A stretch of DNA of 64,000 nt. It comes from Dyadobacter beijingensis DSM 21582 (GTDB lineage Bacteria > Bacteroidota > Bacteroidia > Cytophagales > Spirosomataceae). The position numbers and the translations under genes were made by a program. Where the stretch lies: the NCBI RefSeq assembly GCF_000382205.1, contig NZ_KB907793.1, forward strand, positions 124,001 through 188,000, given 5' to 3'. The notes below the pieces were generated by a model that saw nothing but the letters and a program-made list of their open reading frames with translations, searched no databases and was not told where the DNA came from. Below, piece after piece: positions 44,073 to 52,561 of the stretch. Position 1 is the stretch's first letter. Each line of letters opens with the position of its first letter.

Positions 44073-45158
44073 TCAGACGGCAGAAGCCGGAGAGCGGGAA
44101 TAGCTGTGCTGGAATCGGGCGGCTGTTTTCATTGGAACACAAAAGGAATGGTCCGCCGCCGGGCGAAATCCGAAATCCGAATATTGTCGCGCGAGTTCGC
44201 CGATGTATTCGGCCTGTTCCAAAGTCGGGTTTCTGATGCTGAAATGTCCCTCGTGGTTTGCCAGCGAGAGCAGCATCGTTTCGGCGAGGCAGGCATAGGA
44301 AGTCTGGTCGGGAAGCCCGATATCCCGGCTGGTGTGGAGGTAAGGCATTGATACCAGGCCGCCGTCGATGATCGTCACATCCGGCCTTTGGTCCAAAAGC
44401 GCTGGATTGGTATTACGGGGAACGGTGTCGTCCAGCACCACCGCACCCGGTTTCAAATGCCGGGATTGGAGCAGCGCCTCCGACGAGCTTGTAAGCAGCA
44501 GTACAATATCCGCCTTTCTGACGGACTCCATATCCGTAGATACCTGCGGCTCCACCAGCGGATTAAGCCCGGTCATTTCCCACGCCAGGGCGTTCAGTCT
44601 GCGTTCATTGCGGGCGATCAGCAGGTAATCTGCATCGGGCTGATGCCTGGCAAGCAGCTGGCTGACCAGATGCCCTACGCTTCCTGAGGCGCCCACGATG
44701 GCGACGGTAGGGCGGTAGGAAGGACTTTCGTCGATCAGCTGCGCCATCCGGCGCCAGGTAATGACGGCGGTAAATGCATTTCCGTTGGTTATCGATACAT
44801 CGTCGCGGCCGGTCAGCAACTTGCCGCCCAGTGTCACGGGTGAGGTCAATGCGCCGAGGCCGACCACGCCCGCGCCCAGCGAACTGGCCAGGTCAACCGC
44901 CTGCTCGATACGCGGCATCATCGCCCGCTGCTGGGAGAGCAGCTGTTTGCCCGAGTACGGCACCATGATAACATACCCTTCGGCCTCGGTGGCGCCGGGC
45001 GAGAGCGTTACTTTGCTCCACACGAACGGGCGCAGGGGCCGGTTGCGCATAGCATTTTCATAAAACGATTCGGGGAGCCAGCCGAACGGCCGGGCCACTG
45101 CGGCGAGATCAATGCGATAGGAGTTTCTGACGTGGACGAGGAATGCGAACTTTTTCAT
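44073..45158 (-). CDS. Putative long-chain acyl-ACP reductase (AAR)-like dehydrogenase
   Basis: This 361-residue protein matches the cyanobacterial acyl-ACP reductase family in layout. Shared features are LGAGVVGLGALTS (~95-107), GNAFTAV (~127-133, GNTHTAY in AAR), the cofactor motif VAIVGASGSVG (~152-162) and LLIARNERRL (~179-188). Also shared are HLKPGAVVLDD, IIDGGLV, and a C-terminal ACLAETMLL with Cys290 at the position of the catalytic Cys. The final segment (EYIGELARQYSDFGFRP) also fits. Family members reduce fatty acyl-ACP to fatty aldehyde with NADPH. No aldehyde-deformylating oxygenase is nearby, so the aldehyde's fate is open. It lies 79 bp upstream of the plug-domain gene on the same strand. 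Confidence 0.75.
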   Translation of the reverse strand: MKKFAFLVHVRNSYRIDLAAVARPFGWLPESFYENAMRNRPLRPFVWSKVTLSPGATEAEGYVIMVPYSGKQLLSQQRAMMPRIEQAVDLASSLGAGVVGLGALTSPVTLGGKLLTGRDDVSITNGNAFTAVITWRRMAQLIDESPSYRPTVAIVGASGSVGHLVSQLLARHQPDADYLLIARNERRLNALAWEMTGLNPLVEPQVSTDMESVRKADIVLLLTSSSEALLQSRHLKPGAVVLDDTVPRNTNPALLDQRPDVTIIDGGLVSMPYLHTSRDIGLPDQTSYACLAETMLLSLANHEGHFSIRNPTLEQAEYIGELARQYSDFGFRPAADHSFCVPMKTAARFQHSYSRSPASAV

Positions 45159-45507
45159 GGAATGTCGGAGAAGATGGTTGTTGAGCTGAAATCGGATTGT
45201 CCTGTAAAAATCCCACTAATCAACCGCTTTGCCTATATCCCTCGTCCTAAATGCATCCTCCTCCGACGATTCCGCGATCCCGGAAAGGGTATTTCGCGGT
45301 ACACGCGATCGCCAGCATGCTGCCCCCGGGAAGGTCCCGCTGGGATGAGCTTTTTGATAGCCGGTTATTCCTTGCCCTGTTCGGTACATCACGTCTCTGA
45401 ATTCAGACATTGAAAACGATTACCGGCCAGGGGAATTTTGCTGCATGCAATTGCAGTCCCTTTCCCGGTGCGGGAGGGGAATCTCCAAACACTTAATTAA
45501 GCTAACG
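45159..45507. other. Divergent intergenic region
   Basis: About 350 bp between the AAR-like gene and the isochorismatase-like gene. It should contain promoters for both. A small palindrome (CTGCA-N6-TGCAG) lies at 45441-45456. No coding sequence is supported. Confidence 0.5.
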
Positions 45508-46203
45508 ATGAAAAGACGAATCACTTTTTTGCTTGCAATAGCCGCAGGCATCTGTGCTCAAACTTTGGCCCAAAAGCCGGCAGCTTCCCTGCTGACGCCC
45601 AATGATCATGCTCTTGTGCTGATCGATCACGAGAGCCAAATGGCATTTCCCGTGAAGAATATCACGATCGAGCAGCTGCGGACCAATGTGGCGCTGATCG
45701 CCGGCGGATCGAAAATCTTCAAGGTGCCCACTGTCGTGACTACTGTTGCGGAAAAGAGTTTCAGCGGGCCGGTATTTCCCGAATTGCTCGCCGCCTATCC
45801 GCCGGCAACATCAGGTTATCTGGACCGCACGACGATGAATCCCTGGGAGGACGGACCAACATTCAAGGCCATTACGGGAAAAGGTAAGAAGAAACTGGTT
45901 TTCGCCGGACTATGGACCAGCGTGTGCATTGTCAGCCCCGTTTTGAGCGCTATCCAGGATGGTTACGAGGTGTATGTGATCACGGATGCCTGCGGCGATG
46001 CGAGCGATGAAGCGCACCAGATGGCTGTGCAGCGGATGATCAAAGCGGGAGCCACCACCATGACTTCCATGCAATACGTACTCGAATTGCAGCGCGACTG
46101 GGGCCGGAGCGCTACCTACAATGCCGTCACGGACCTCTTCCGCGACTACGGAGGTGCCTATGGCATCGGAATCCAGTATTCGCGGGAAATGATCAAGCAC
46201 TGA
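45508..46203 (+). CDS. Secreted isochorismatase-family hydrolase
   Basis: The protein is 231 residues from ATG at 45508, which gives a signal peptide (MKRRITFLLAIAAGICAQT). The cysteine-hydrolase triad is recognisable: Asp40 (ALVLIDHESQM), Lys in KGKKKLVFAG and Cys140 (GLWTSVCI). The family hydrolyses amides, ureas or vinyl ethers; the substrate here is unknown. Export to the periplasm is unusual for the family. It is the first gene of a run with an amidohydrolase (7 bp on), a porin and an alpha/beta hydrolase, suggesting stepwise breakdown of an organic nitrogen or halogenated compound. Confidence 0.88.
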   Translation: MKRRITFLLAIAAGICAQTLAQKPAASLLTPNDHALVLIDHESQMAFPVKNITIEQLRTNVALIAGGSKIFKVPTVVTTVAEKSFSGPVFPELLAAYPPATSGYLDRTTMNPWEDGPTFKAITGKGKKKLVFAGLWTSVCIVSPVLSAIQDGYEVYVITDACGDASDEAHQMAVQRMIKAGATTMTSMQYVLELQRDWGRSATYNAVTDLFRDYGGAYGIGIQYSREMIKH

Positions 46204-46210
46204 CGGAGCG

Positions 46211-47971
46211 ATGCGTTTTGTAAGCATTTTTGCCATGTTCCTGCTTGGGATGGCCGCGGGTGCCCGGGCGCAAAACAGGGCCGACATAATCATCATCAAT
46301 GCCAAAGTTTATACGATGGCCGATAGCAGCCGGACCGAGCAATCGGTAGCGATCTCCTCCGGGAAAATACTGGCGGTCGGCAGCAACGCCCAGGTACTGA
46401 AAACAAAGTCAAAAAGTACGAGAATCGTGGATGCTGGCGGGCGAACGCTCATTCCAGGGCTGTTCGACAGCCATTTGCATGTGATCCGCGGCGGACGTTT
46501 TTTTAATGCGGAGCTTCGCTGGGATGGCGTCAAAACGCTGAGAAGGGCACTGGAAATGCTTCGCGAGCAGGCGAAAAGGACACCGGAAGGTCAATGGGTG
46601 CGGGTGGTAGGCGGCTGGAACGAATACCAGTTTGAGGAGAAGCGGCTGCCAACCCTTGCCGAAATCAATGCAGCGACGGGTAATGTGCCGACATTTATCC
46701 TGTACCTGTACGGCAAGGCCTGGCTCAATCAGGCTGCAATAGCTGCCCTGAATATCCATGCAGACACGCCTAATCCCGTTGCGGGCCTGATTGAGAAGGA
46801 CGAAAACGGTCATCCGACCGGCCTGCTCGTAGCGGAACCCAATGCATTCATTCTGTACTCGACTTTGGCCAAACTACCCGAGCTTTCCGGTGCCGAAAAA
46901 GCCAATTCGACTATCCAGTTTATGTCTGAACTGAACCGCCTGGGCGTTACGGCAGTGATGGACGCGGGCGGCGGGTTTCAGAATTTCCCCGATGACTATG
47001 CCGTCACCGATTCGCTTTATAAAGCGGGCAAGCTCACGGTACGGCTGCCGCATTACCTTTTTGCCCAAAAGAAGGGTACGGAAATGGCCGATTATACGCG
47101 CTGGATTAATATGGTGGACCTGAGCCACGCCCATGCGGATGACTATCATGTGGCCGGCGGCGGTGAAAACCTGGTGGCGGAAGCGGCAGATTTCGAGAAT
47201 TTCCTCCTGCCGAGGCCCGACCTGCCGCCCACGGTGGAAGGGCAGCTCGCCCCGGTAATAGCGCTGCTGCTGAAAAACAAATGGCCTTTCAGGCTGCACG
47301 CCACCTACGACGAAAGCATCGGCAAAGACCTGGACGTGATCGAGAAAGTTGGCAAACAGGTACCCCTGGAAGGCATACCGTGGTTTTTCGATCATGCGGA
47401 GACGATCAGTGAATCCAACATCCGGCGCATCAAAGCGCTGGGCGGGGGCATTGCCATTCAGCACCGGATGGCTTACCAGGGCGAGCTTTTTGTAAAACGC
47501 TACGGGAAAAAGGCCGCCGCCGCGGCGCCGCCCGTGAAGAAAATGCTTGAAGCCGGCTTACCGGTCGGCCTGGGGACGGACGGTACGCGCGTGGCGTCGT
47601 ATAACCCGTGGGTGGCGCTGAAATGGCTAGTCACAGGAAAGACGCTGGGCGGCACACAGGTCATGGACCCGGCGAATATCCTGGACCGGTTCACGGCACT
47701 GCGTTTGATGACGTCCGGCGGCTATGACCTGCTCCATCAGAAGGATAAGGGCGTGATCCGGCCCGGCGGCGATGCGGACCTTGTGCTGATCAGTCACGAC
47801 TATTTTTCCGTTTCCGTTGATCAGATCGACGGCATTACGTCGGTACTGACGATGCTGAATGGCAAAATCGTCTGGGCCGACAACGAATTCACATCCCTCG
47901 GACCGCAAAGATTACCCGTGATCCCCGAATGGAGCCCCGTGAAATATTATGGCGGCTATCAAACAGAATAG
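46211..47971 (+). CDS. YtcJ-like metal-dependent amidohydrolase, exported
   Basis: This 586-residue protein has a signal peptide (ending GARAQ) and the amidohydrolase_3 (YtcJ) pattern: NAKVYTMADSS, IPGLFDSHLHVIRGG (metal-binding HxH), VGGWNEYQF, IEKDENGHPTGLL, LHATYDESI, DHAETIS, GLGTDGTRVA and a C-terminal PGGDADLVLISHDYFSV. It would hydrolyse amide- or ester-like bonds in the periplasm using one or two metal ions. It overlaps the porin gene by 23 bp (translational coupling) and follows the isochorismatase-like gene by 7 bp, so these three are certainly one operon. Confidence 0.9.
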   Translation: MRFVSIFAMFLLGMAAGARAQNRADIIIINAKVYTMADSSRTEQSVAISSGKILAVGSNAQVLKTKSKSTRIVDAGGRTLIPGLFDSHLHVIRGGRFFNAELRWDGVKTLRRALEMLREQAKRTPEGQWVRVVGGWNEYQFEEKRLPTLAEINAATGNVPTFILYLYGKAWLNQAAIAALNIHADTPNPVAGLIEKDENGHPTGLLVAEPNAFILYSTLAKLPELSGAEKANSTIQFMSELNRLGVTAVMDAGGGFQNFPDDYAVTDSLYKAGKLTVRLPHYLFAQKKGTEMADYTRWINMVDLSHAHADDYHVAGGGENLVAEAADFENFLLPRPDLPPTVEGQLAPVIALLLKNKWPFRLHATYDESIGKDLDVIEKVGKQVPLEGIPWFFDHAETISESNIRRIKALGGGIAIQHRMAYQGELFVKRYGKKAAAAAPPVKKMLEAGLPVGLGTDGTRVASYNPWVALKWLVTGKTLGGTQVMDPANILDRFTALRLMTSGGYDLLHQKDKGVIRPGGDADLVLISHDYFSVSVDQIDGITSVLTMLNGKIVWADNEFTSLGPQRLPVIPEWSPVKYYGGYQTE

Positions 47972-49346
47972 CAGGTGGTTAATGGCCTGCCTGCTTGCGG
48001 TAATGCTCCTGCCGGAAGCGCGGCCGTCGTATGCCCAGGAGGTCCGGTTCAAAACACTCCGGTATGAGGAAGATTACAGCGCCATTCAGCCAGATAGTGC
48101 GGATTTTTACAGTCAGGTAAAACACATTCCGCTGGGTAAAAAGCATTCCTATCTCTCGCTGGGGGGCGAGGTGCGCTACCAGTATTTTTGGTATAAAAAC
48201 CCTGGCTGGGGCTCGGAGCCGGAAGATCAGGACGGGTTTATGCTGAGCCGCATTCTGACACACGCCGACCTGCATTGGGGTAACCACTTTCGGCTGTTTG
48301 CGCAGCTGCAAAGCAGTTTTGCAGCCGGCAATACGGAACCGGCCAGCCCGGTCGACGAAAACCCGCTCGATATCCATCAGCTGATGATGGAGGCGGATTT
48401 GTATGCCAAAAATAACCAGCGGCTCTTCCTGAGAATGGGCAGGCAGGAGCTTAGCTACGGCTCGCAGCGCCTGATTTCCGTCCGCGAGGGACCGAACAGC
48501 CGCCAGTCGTTTGACGCCGCCAGGCTGATTTACGACGCGAAATACCTGCGTGCGGATGCATTTTACGCCAATTACGTCCAGGGCAGGAAGGGCATATTCG
48601 ACGAACGTTTCTGGGACGGTTCCAGTCAGCTGTGGGGCACGTACGTCACGCTTCCGCAGATCAGCAGTTTTCCCGGGGTCGATCTGTATTATCTCGGGCT
48701 TAGCAAGAAAAGTGTTTTTGCCGATGCCGTGGGGAGGGAGCGGAGGCATTCGCTGGGCACCCGGATATGGAAAGAGGCCTCGGGCGTTTCCTTCGATTTC
48801 GAAGCGGTGTACCAGTTTGGAAGCATTTCTATGTCTCAAATCCGCGCCTGGACCGTCTCAATGGACGCGTCTTATAAGCCGCATATGGAGCGGTTGGCAC
48901 CGGTTTTCGGCATAAAGTCCGAACTTATCAGCGGCGACAGGACGCCGGGCGACCGTTTGCTGAACACATTCAACCCTTTGTACCCGAGAGGCGCTTATTT
49001 TGGTCTCGCCTCGCTGATTGGCCCCTATAACCTGACCGACGTGCATCCCTATGTTCAATGGGAAGTGTGTCGCCGCATTACGTGGTCGATGGACTATGAC
49101 TTATTCTGGCGAATGGGCCGGGAAGATGGTTTGTACGCTGTCAATGGTGCGCTCATTCATGACGGGCGGGGTATTAAACACAAGGGAATCGGGAAGCAGC
49201 TTGGTACCGATGTGAATTTCCGGCCGGGGCGCTTCCTGGATTTCAAGGTAGAATTCACCTGGTTCGACACCGGGAAATTCCTGCGGTTTGCCGGCCTGGG
49301 CAAATCTATTTACATGGCGGGTTTCACGGCCGCCGTGAAGTATTAA
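47949..49346 (+). CDS. Alginate-export (AlgE)-type outer-membrane porin
   Basis: This 465-residue protein has a signal peptide (LMACLLAVMLLPEARPSYAQ) and a beta-barrel sequence matching the alginate-export family: LGGEVRYQYFWYKNPGWGS, DGFMLSRILTHADLHWGNHF, LRMGRQELSYGSQRLISVRE and DAARLIYDAKY. Related barrels include other uptake porins. It ends in an aromatic-rich strand. Overlap with the upstream amidohydrolase gene implies they are made together, so it may let the hydrolases' substrate cross the outer membrane. The specific compound is unknown. Confidence 0.9.
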   Translation: MAAIKQNSRWLMACLLAVMLLPEARPSYAQEVRFKTLRYEEDYSAIQPDSADFYSQVKHIPLGKKHSYLSLGGEVRYQYFWYKNPGWGSEPEDQDGFMLSRILTHADLHWGNHFRLFAQLQSSFAAGNTEPASPVDENPLDIHQLMMEADLYAKNNQRLFLRMGRQELSYGSQRLISVREGPNSRQSFDAARLIYDAKYLRADAFYANYVQGRKGIFDERFWDGSSQLWGTYVTLPQISSFPGVDLYYLGLSKKSVFADAVGRERRHSLGTRIWKEASGVSFDFEAVYQFGSISMSQIRAWTVSMDASYKPHMERLAPVFGIKSELISGDRTPGDRLLNTFNPLYPRGAYFGLASLIGPYNLTDVHPYVQWEVCRRITWSMDYDLFWRMGREDGLYAVNGALIHDGRGIKHKGIGKQLGTDVNFRPGRFLDFKVEFTWFDTGKFLRFAGLGKSIYMAGFTAAVKY

Positions 49347-49457
49347 GCCGCCTTTACACTTACCCCAGGTCCTGTATTGAATACATTGGTCGCGCCGGGA
49401 GGCAGCGGTAATTTTGCCAGTGTAATCTTTCACCTCACCAATAATTAATCAATCACA

Positions 49458-50321
49458 ATGAAGACCAAACATCAGTTCATCAAAATCAACGGCGTAAATA
49501 TCTTTTACCGTGACGCGGGGCCGCTGGACGCGCCGGTCCTGGTGCTGCTTCACGGCTACCCGACCTCGTCGCACATGTTCAGGAACCTGATCCATAACCT
49601 TTCGGACAAGTTCCGGCTGATTGCCCCGGATTACCCGGGTTACGGAAGGAGCGAACAGCCGCCGATCGCGGATTTTTCCTACACTTTCGCCAACTATTCG
49701 GTAATTGTCAATGCATTGCTCGACGAGCTGGGCATCGGCAAGTTCAGCCTGTACCTGATGGACTACGGCGCACCGGTAGGATGGAGGATCGCTTCGGCGG
49801 CGCCGGAACGCGTCCAGACGATCATCGTGCAGAATGGCTGCGCGTACGAGGAAGGTTTGGAAACTTTCTGGGACCCTTTCAAAGCCTACTGGGCCGACCG
49901 GAACGACAAGGCGGCGGAAGACCAGCTCAAAACCTTCCATTCACCCGATGGCCTGAAATGGCAATATACCCACGGCGTGCCTGACCCGCTCGTGATAAGC
50001 CCGGACAACTGGGAAATCGATTTGCGGCATCTGGAACGCGGGGAGAACGGACAGATTCAGCTGGATTTGTTTTACGATTACCGGACCAACGTCGTATTGT
50101 ACCCGCAATGGCAGCAGTACCTGCGCGAAAGCAATCCCGAAATGCTGATTGTTTACGGCAAAAACGACTACATTTTCCCTGTTGGTGGGGCGGAAGCGTA
50201 CAAGAAGGACGTCAAAAACCTGGAATACCATTTGTTTGACGCCGGGCATTTCGCGCTCGAAAGCGTGGGAGACGAAATCGCGGACAAAATCAGGGATTTC
50301 CTGGAAAGAAAAGTGCTATGA
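49458..50321 (+). CDS. Alpha/beta hydrolase, haloalkane-dehalogenase-like
   Basis: This 287-residue cytoplasmic hydrolase has HGYPTSSHMFRNL (oxyanion region), nucleophile Asp102 in LYLMDYGAPVGW, and His264 in FDAGHFALES. An Asp nucleophile rather than Ser points to the haloalkane dehalogenase/epoxide hydrolase branch. It lies 111 bp after the porin on the same strand. It may carry out the last step of the pathway begun by the periplasmic hydrolases, although epoxide hydrolase and other roles are equally possible. No signal peptide. Confidence 0.9.
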   Translation: MKTKHQFIKINGVNIFYRDAGPLDAPVLVLLHGYPTSSHMFRNLIHNLSDKFRLIAPDYPGYGRSEQPPIADFSYTFANYSVIVNALLDELGIGKFSLYLMDYGAPVGWRIASAAPERVQTIIVQNGCAYEEGLETFWDPFKAYWADRNDKAAEDQLKTFHSPDGLKWQYTHGVPDPLVISPDNWEIDLRHLERGENGQIQLDLFYDYRTNVVLYPQWQQYLRESNPEMLIVYGKNDYIFPVGGAEAYKKDVKNLEYHLFDAGHFALESVGDEIADKIRDFLERKVL

Positions 50322-50480
50322 CCCGATAGATACGCTTGTCCGGCCATTGAAGAACGGCCCGGTTTGTGCTTGCTTACAGCGACGATTTATCGCCGCTGTT
50401 TTTTCGTTTACAGACAGTTCGCACCCGGACGTCGTCCGGCATGTTGCAGAGAATGACACCGACATCAAAATAAACCCGGC

Positions 50481-52553
50481 ATGCCAGACCCACGCAAAAA
50501 GATCGTGTTCTTCGCATTGATAGCAGTGCTAATGACGGCGAGCCCGTTTCACGTTTTTCCTCAGACACCTGGGAAAAGCGGGCCCGAACTGGTTGCCGGG
50601 CTTCGTGCAAAAGCGCTGTATAGTTTCAGGAAAGGGGATAAGGAGCAAGGAAAAAGGCTTTTCAAAGAGGCAATTGACAAAATGGGCAAGCCCGGAAACG
50701 AGGAAGCACAGGGCGACTTATGGCGCGAACTGGCTATGCTGATCCGCTCGCGGGATACGACCGGCGTTACGCGGATGGAATGCTTTGAAAAAATGGTGAC
50801 CCTCTACCGGCTCGCCGGGCAAGAGCAAAAGGAAATAGAAGCATTGAAAAGCATCGCCGACCTGAACCTCATTCACGGCAAACTCGACCTGGCGGAAGCA
50901 CAGTTGCTGCAAGTGCTTCGCCGCTACAAGGCCATCGGCTATCCCAAGATTTATTATGTATACGACCTGCTTGCCGTAGCGAACCGGTACAAAGGCAACT
51001 ACGACAAAGGGATATACTACGCCCTCAAAGCCATTGAAACCATGGAAGCGTCCGGCGATTTCTCCCCGGCCACTACCTTTTACAGTCGCCTGGCGAATAT
51101 GTACCGGGAGCTGGGCCAGTCGGAAAACAGCGTGGAATGGTATCGGAAAGTGTTTCGGAAAATCCGGTACGTAGAGCCGGTGAACCATTACATGTTCCGC
51201 GACGCGGGCTTCCTGGCGCGCGAACTGATTAAATTAGGGAAGCAGCAGGATGCGCTCGCATTCATACTCGATGTGCAGGCCAAAAATAAACCGAACGGAC
51301 CGTACGCGAAGGCGAGCCTGCTCGCATCGCTCGCATTTTGCTATGATGCATTACGGCAGCATGACGAGTCTGAGAAGTTTTACCGGGAGCTGATCCCGTT
51401 GGCTGCGACACTGAAAACGGATAATGAAATAGCCACCGATGTTCATTTCGAGATCGGCCGGTATTTTCTCAAAAAGCGGCAGTCCGGCAATGCGGCCCTT
51501 TTTCTGAAAAAAGCATTGCATGCTTCCGAGGGGATCAATTCGTTATCGCAAAACAAGGAGATATACCTGATGCTTTACCTGGCGGATTCGGCGACTGGAA
51601 ATTACCGTGCGGCAGTGCAGGATCTGATGGCGCACAAAATCCTGAATGATTCAATTTTCAATATCGACAAGAGCCGGCAGATCGAGGAATTGCAGGTACG
51701 GTACGAGACTGCAAAAAGGAAAAAGGACATCGAATTGCTTCATAGCCAAAACCGGCAGGCCAGGCGGATCAGGAACATCAGTTTGATCGGTGCGGCGCTG
51801 CTGCTGATTATCGCGGGGCTGTTATTCAACGGTTACCGCACCAAATACCGCAGTACCCTGCGGTTGGAGGCGAAGCAGAAGGAGCTGGACCAGAAAAACC
51901 TGCATCTGGAAGCATTGAATGCACAGCAGGACAAGCTGCTTCACGAAAAGGAATGGCTGATCCGCGAGGTCCATCACCGGGTCAAGAACAACCTGCAGAT
52001 GGTGACGAGCCTGCTGAACTCGCAGTCGGCCTACCTGAAAGAGGAAGTAGCGGTGACGGCCATCACGGACAGCCTCCGGCGCATGCAGGCGATGTCGCTG
52101 ACCCACCAGAAACTGTACGAAAACCAGCATACGACGTCGATCGCGATGACGGAATATATTACCGAACTGGTGGCCTACCTGAGCGAAAGCTTCGAAACCG
52201 GCGACCGGATCATTTTCGAACAGACATCAGACCCATTATTTTTGGATGTATCGCAGGCCATTCCCCTGGGGTTGATCCTGAACGAGGGCATTGTCAATGC
52301 GATCAAATATGCCTTTCAAAACAGGAAGCAGGGCATCGTCAGGATCGGGTTGCAGCGCGATGGGCCCGGTCAGCTGCTACTGGTCATTTCCGACAATGGC
52401 GTGGGGCTGCCTACCGGTTTCGACATCCGGCTGCATAACTCGCTGGGCCTGGACCTGATGCAGGGGCTGACTCGGCAGCTGAAAGGGCATTTCGCCATCA
52501 AAAGTGACGACGGCGTGCATATTATGGTCAGGTTTGCCGATTTAAATAAATAA
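50481..52553 (+). CDS. TPR histidine kinase, HisKA_2 type (copy 1)
   Basis: This 690-residue sensor has a signal peptide or N-anchor (FFALIAVLMTASPFHVF), a periplasmic helical TPR domain (~30-420) and a TM helix (~433-453, LIGAALLLIIAGLLFNGY). A coiled coil leads to HisKA_2 (WLIREVHHRVKNNLQM, His near residue 496) and a full HATPase with NEGIVNAIKYAF (N-box), DNGVGLP and SLGLDLMQGLTRQL. It ends 8 bp before a second, closely related kinase and is in one operon with it and a sigma-54-type regulator. The two kinases are clear tandem duplicates in their catalytic halves. Confidence 0.92.
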   Translation: MPDPRKKIVFFALIAVLMTASPFHVFPQTPGKSGPELVAGLRAKALYSFRKGDKEQGKRLFKEAIDKMGKPGNEEAQGDLWRELAMLIRSRDTTGVTRMECFEKMVTLYRLAGQEQKEIEALKSIADLNLIHGKLDLAEAQLLQVLRRYKAIGYPKIYYVYDLLAVANRYKGNYDKGIYYALKAIETMEASGDFSPATTFYSRLANMYRELGQSENSVEWYRKVFRKIRYVEPVNHYMFRDAGFLARELIKLGKQQDALAFILDVQAKNKPNGPYAKASLLASLAFCYDALRQHDESEKFYRELIPLAATLKTDNEIATDVHFEIGRYFLKKRQSGNAALFLKKALHASEGINSLSQNKEIYLMLYLADSATGNYRAAVQDLMAHKILNDSIFNIDKSRQIEELQVRYETAKRKKDIELLHSQNRQARRIRNISLIGAALLLIIAGLLFNGYRTKYRSTLRLEAKQKELDQKNLHLEALNAQQDKLLHEKEWLIREVHHRVKNNLQMVTSLLNSQSAYLKEEVAVTAITDSLRRMQAMSLTHQKLYENQHTTSIAMTEYITELVAYLSESFETGDRIIFEQTSDPLFLDVSQAIPLGLILNEGIVNAIKYAFQNRKQGIVRIGLQRDGPGQLLLVISDNGVGLPTGFDIRLHNSLGLDLMQGLTRQLKGHFAIKSDDGVHIMVRFADLNK

Positions 52554-52561
52554 ATTTATCC

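Noticed and set aside
45430..45445. Sigma-54 promoter before the isochorismatase-like gene
   Set aside because: GG-N10-GC spacing exists but the flanking bases (CAGGGGA) do not resemble the -24 consensus.
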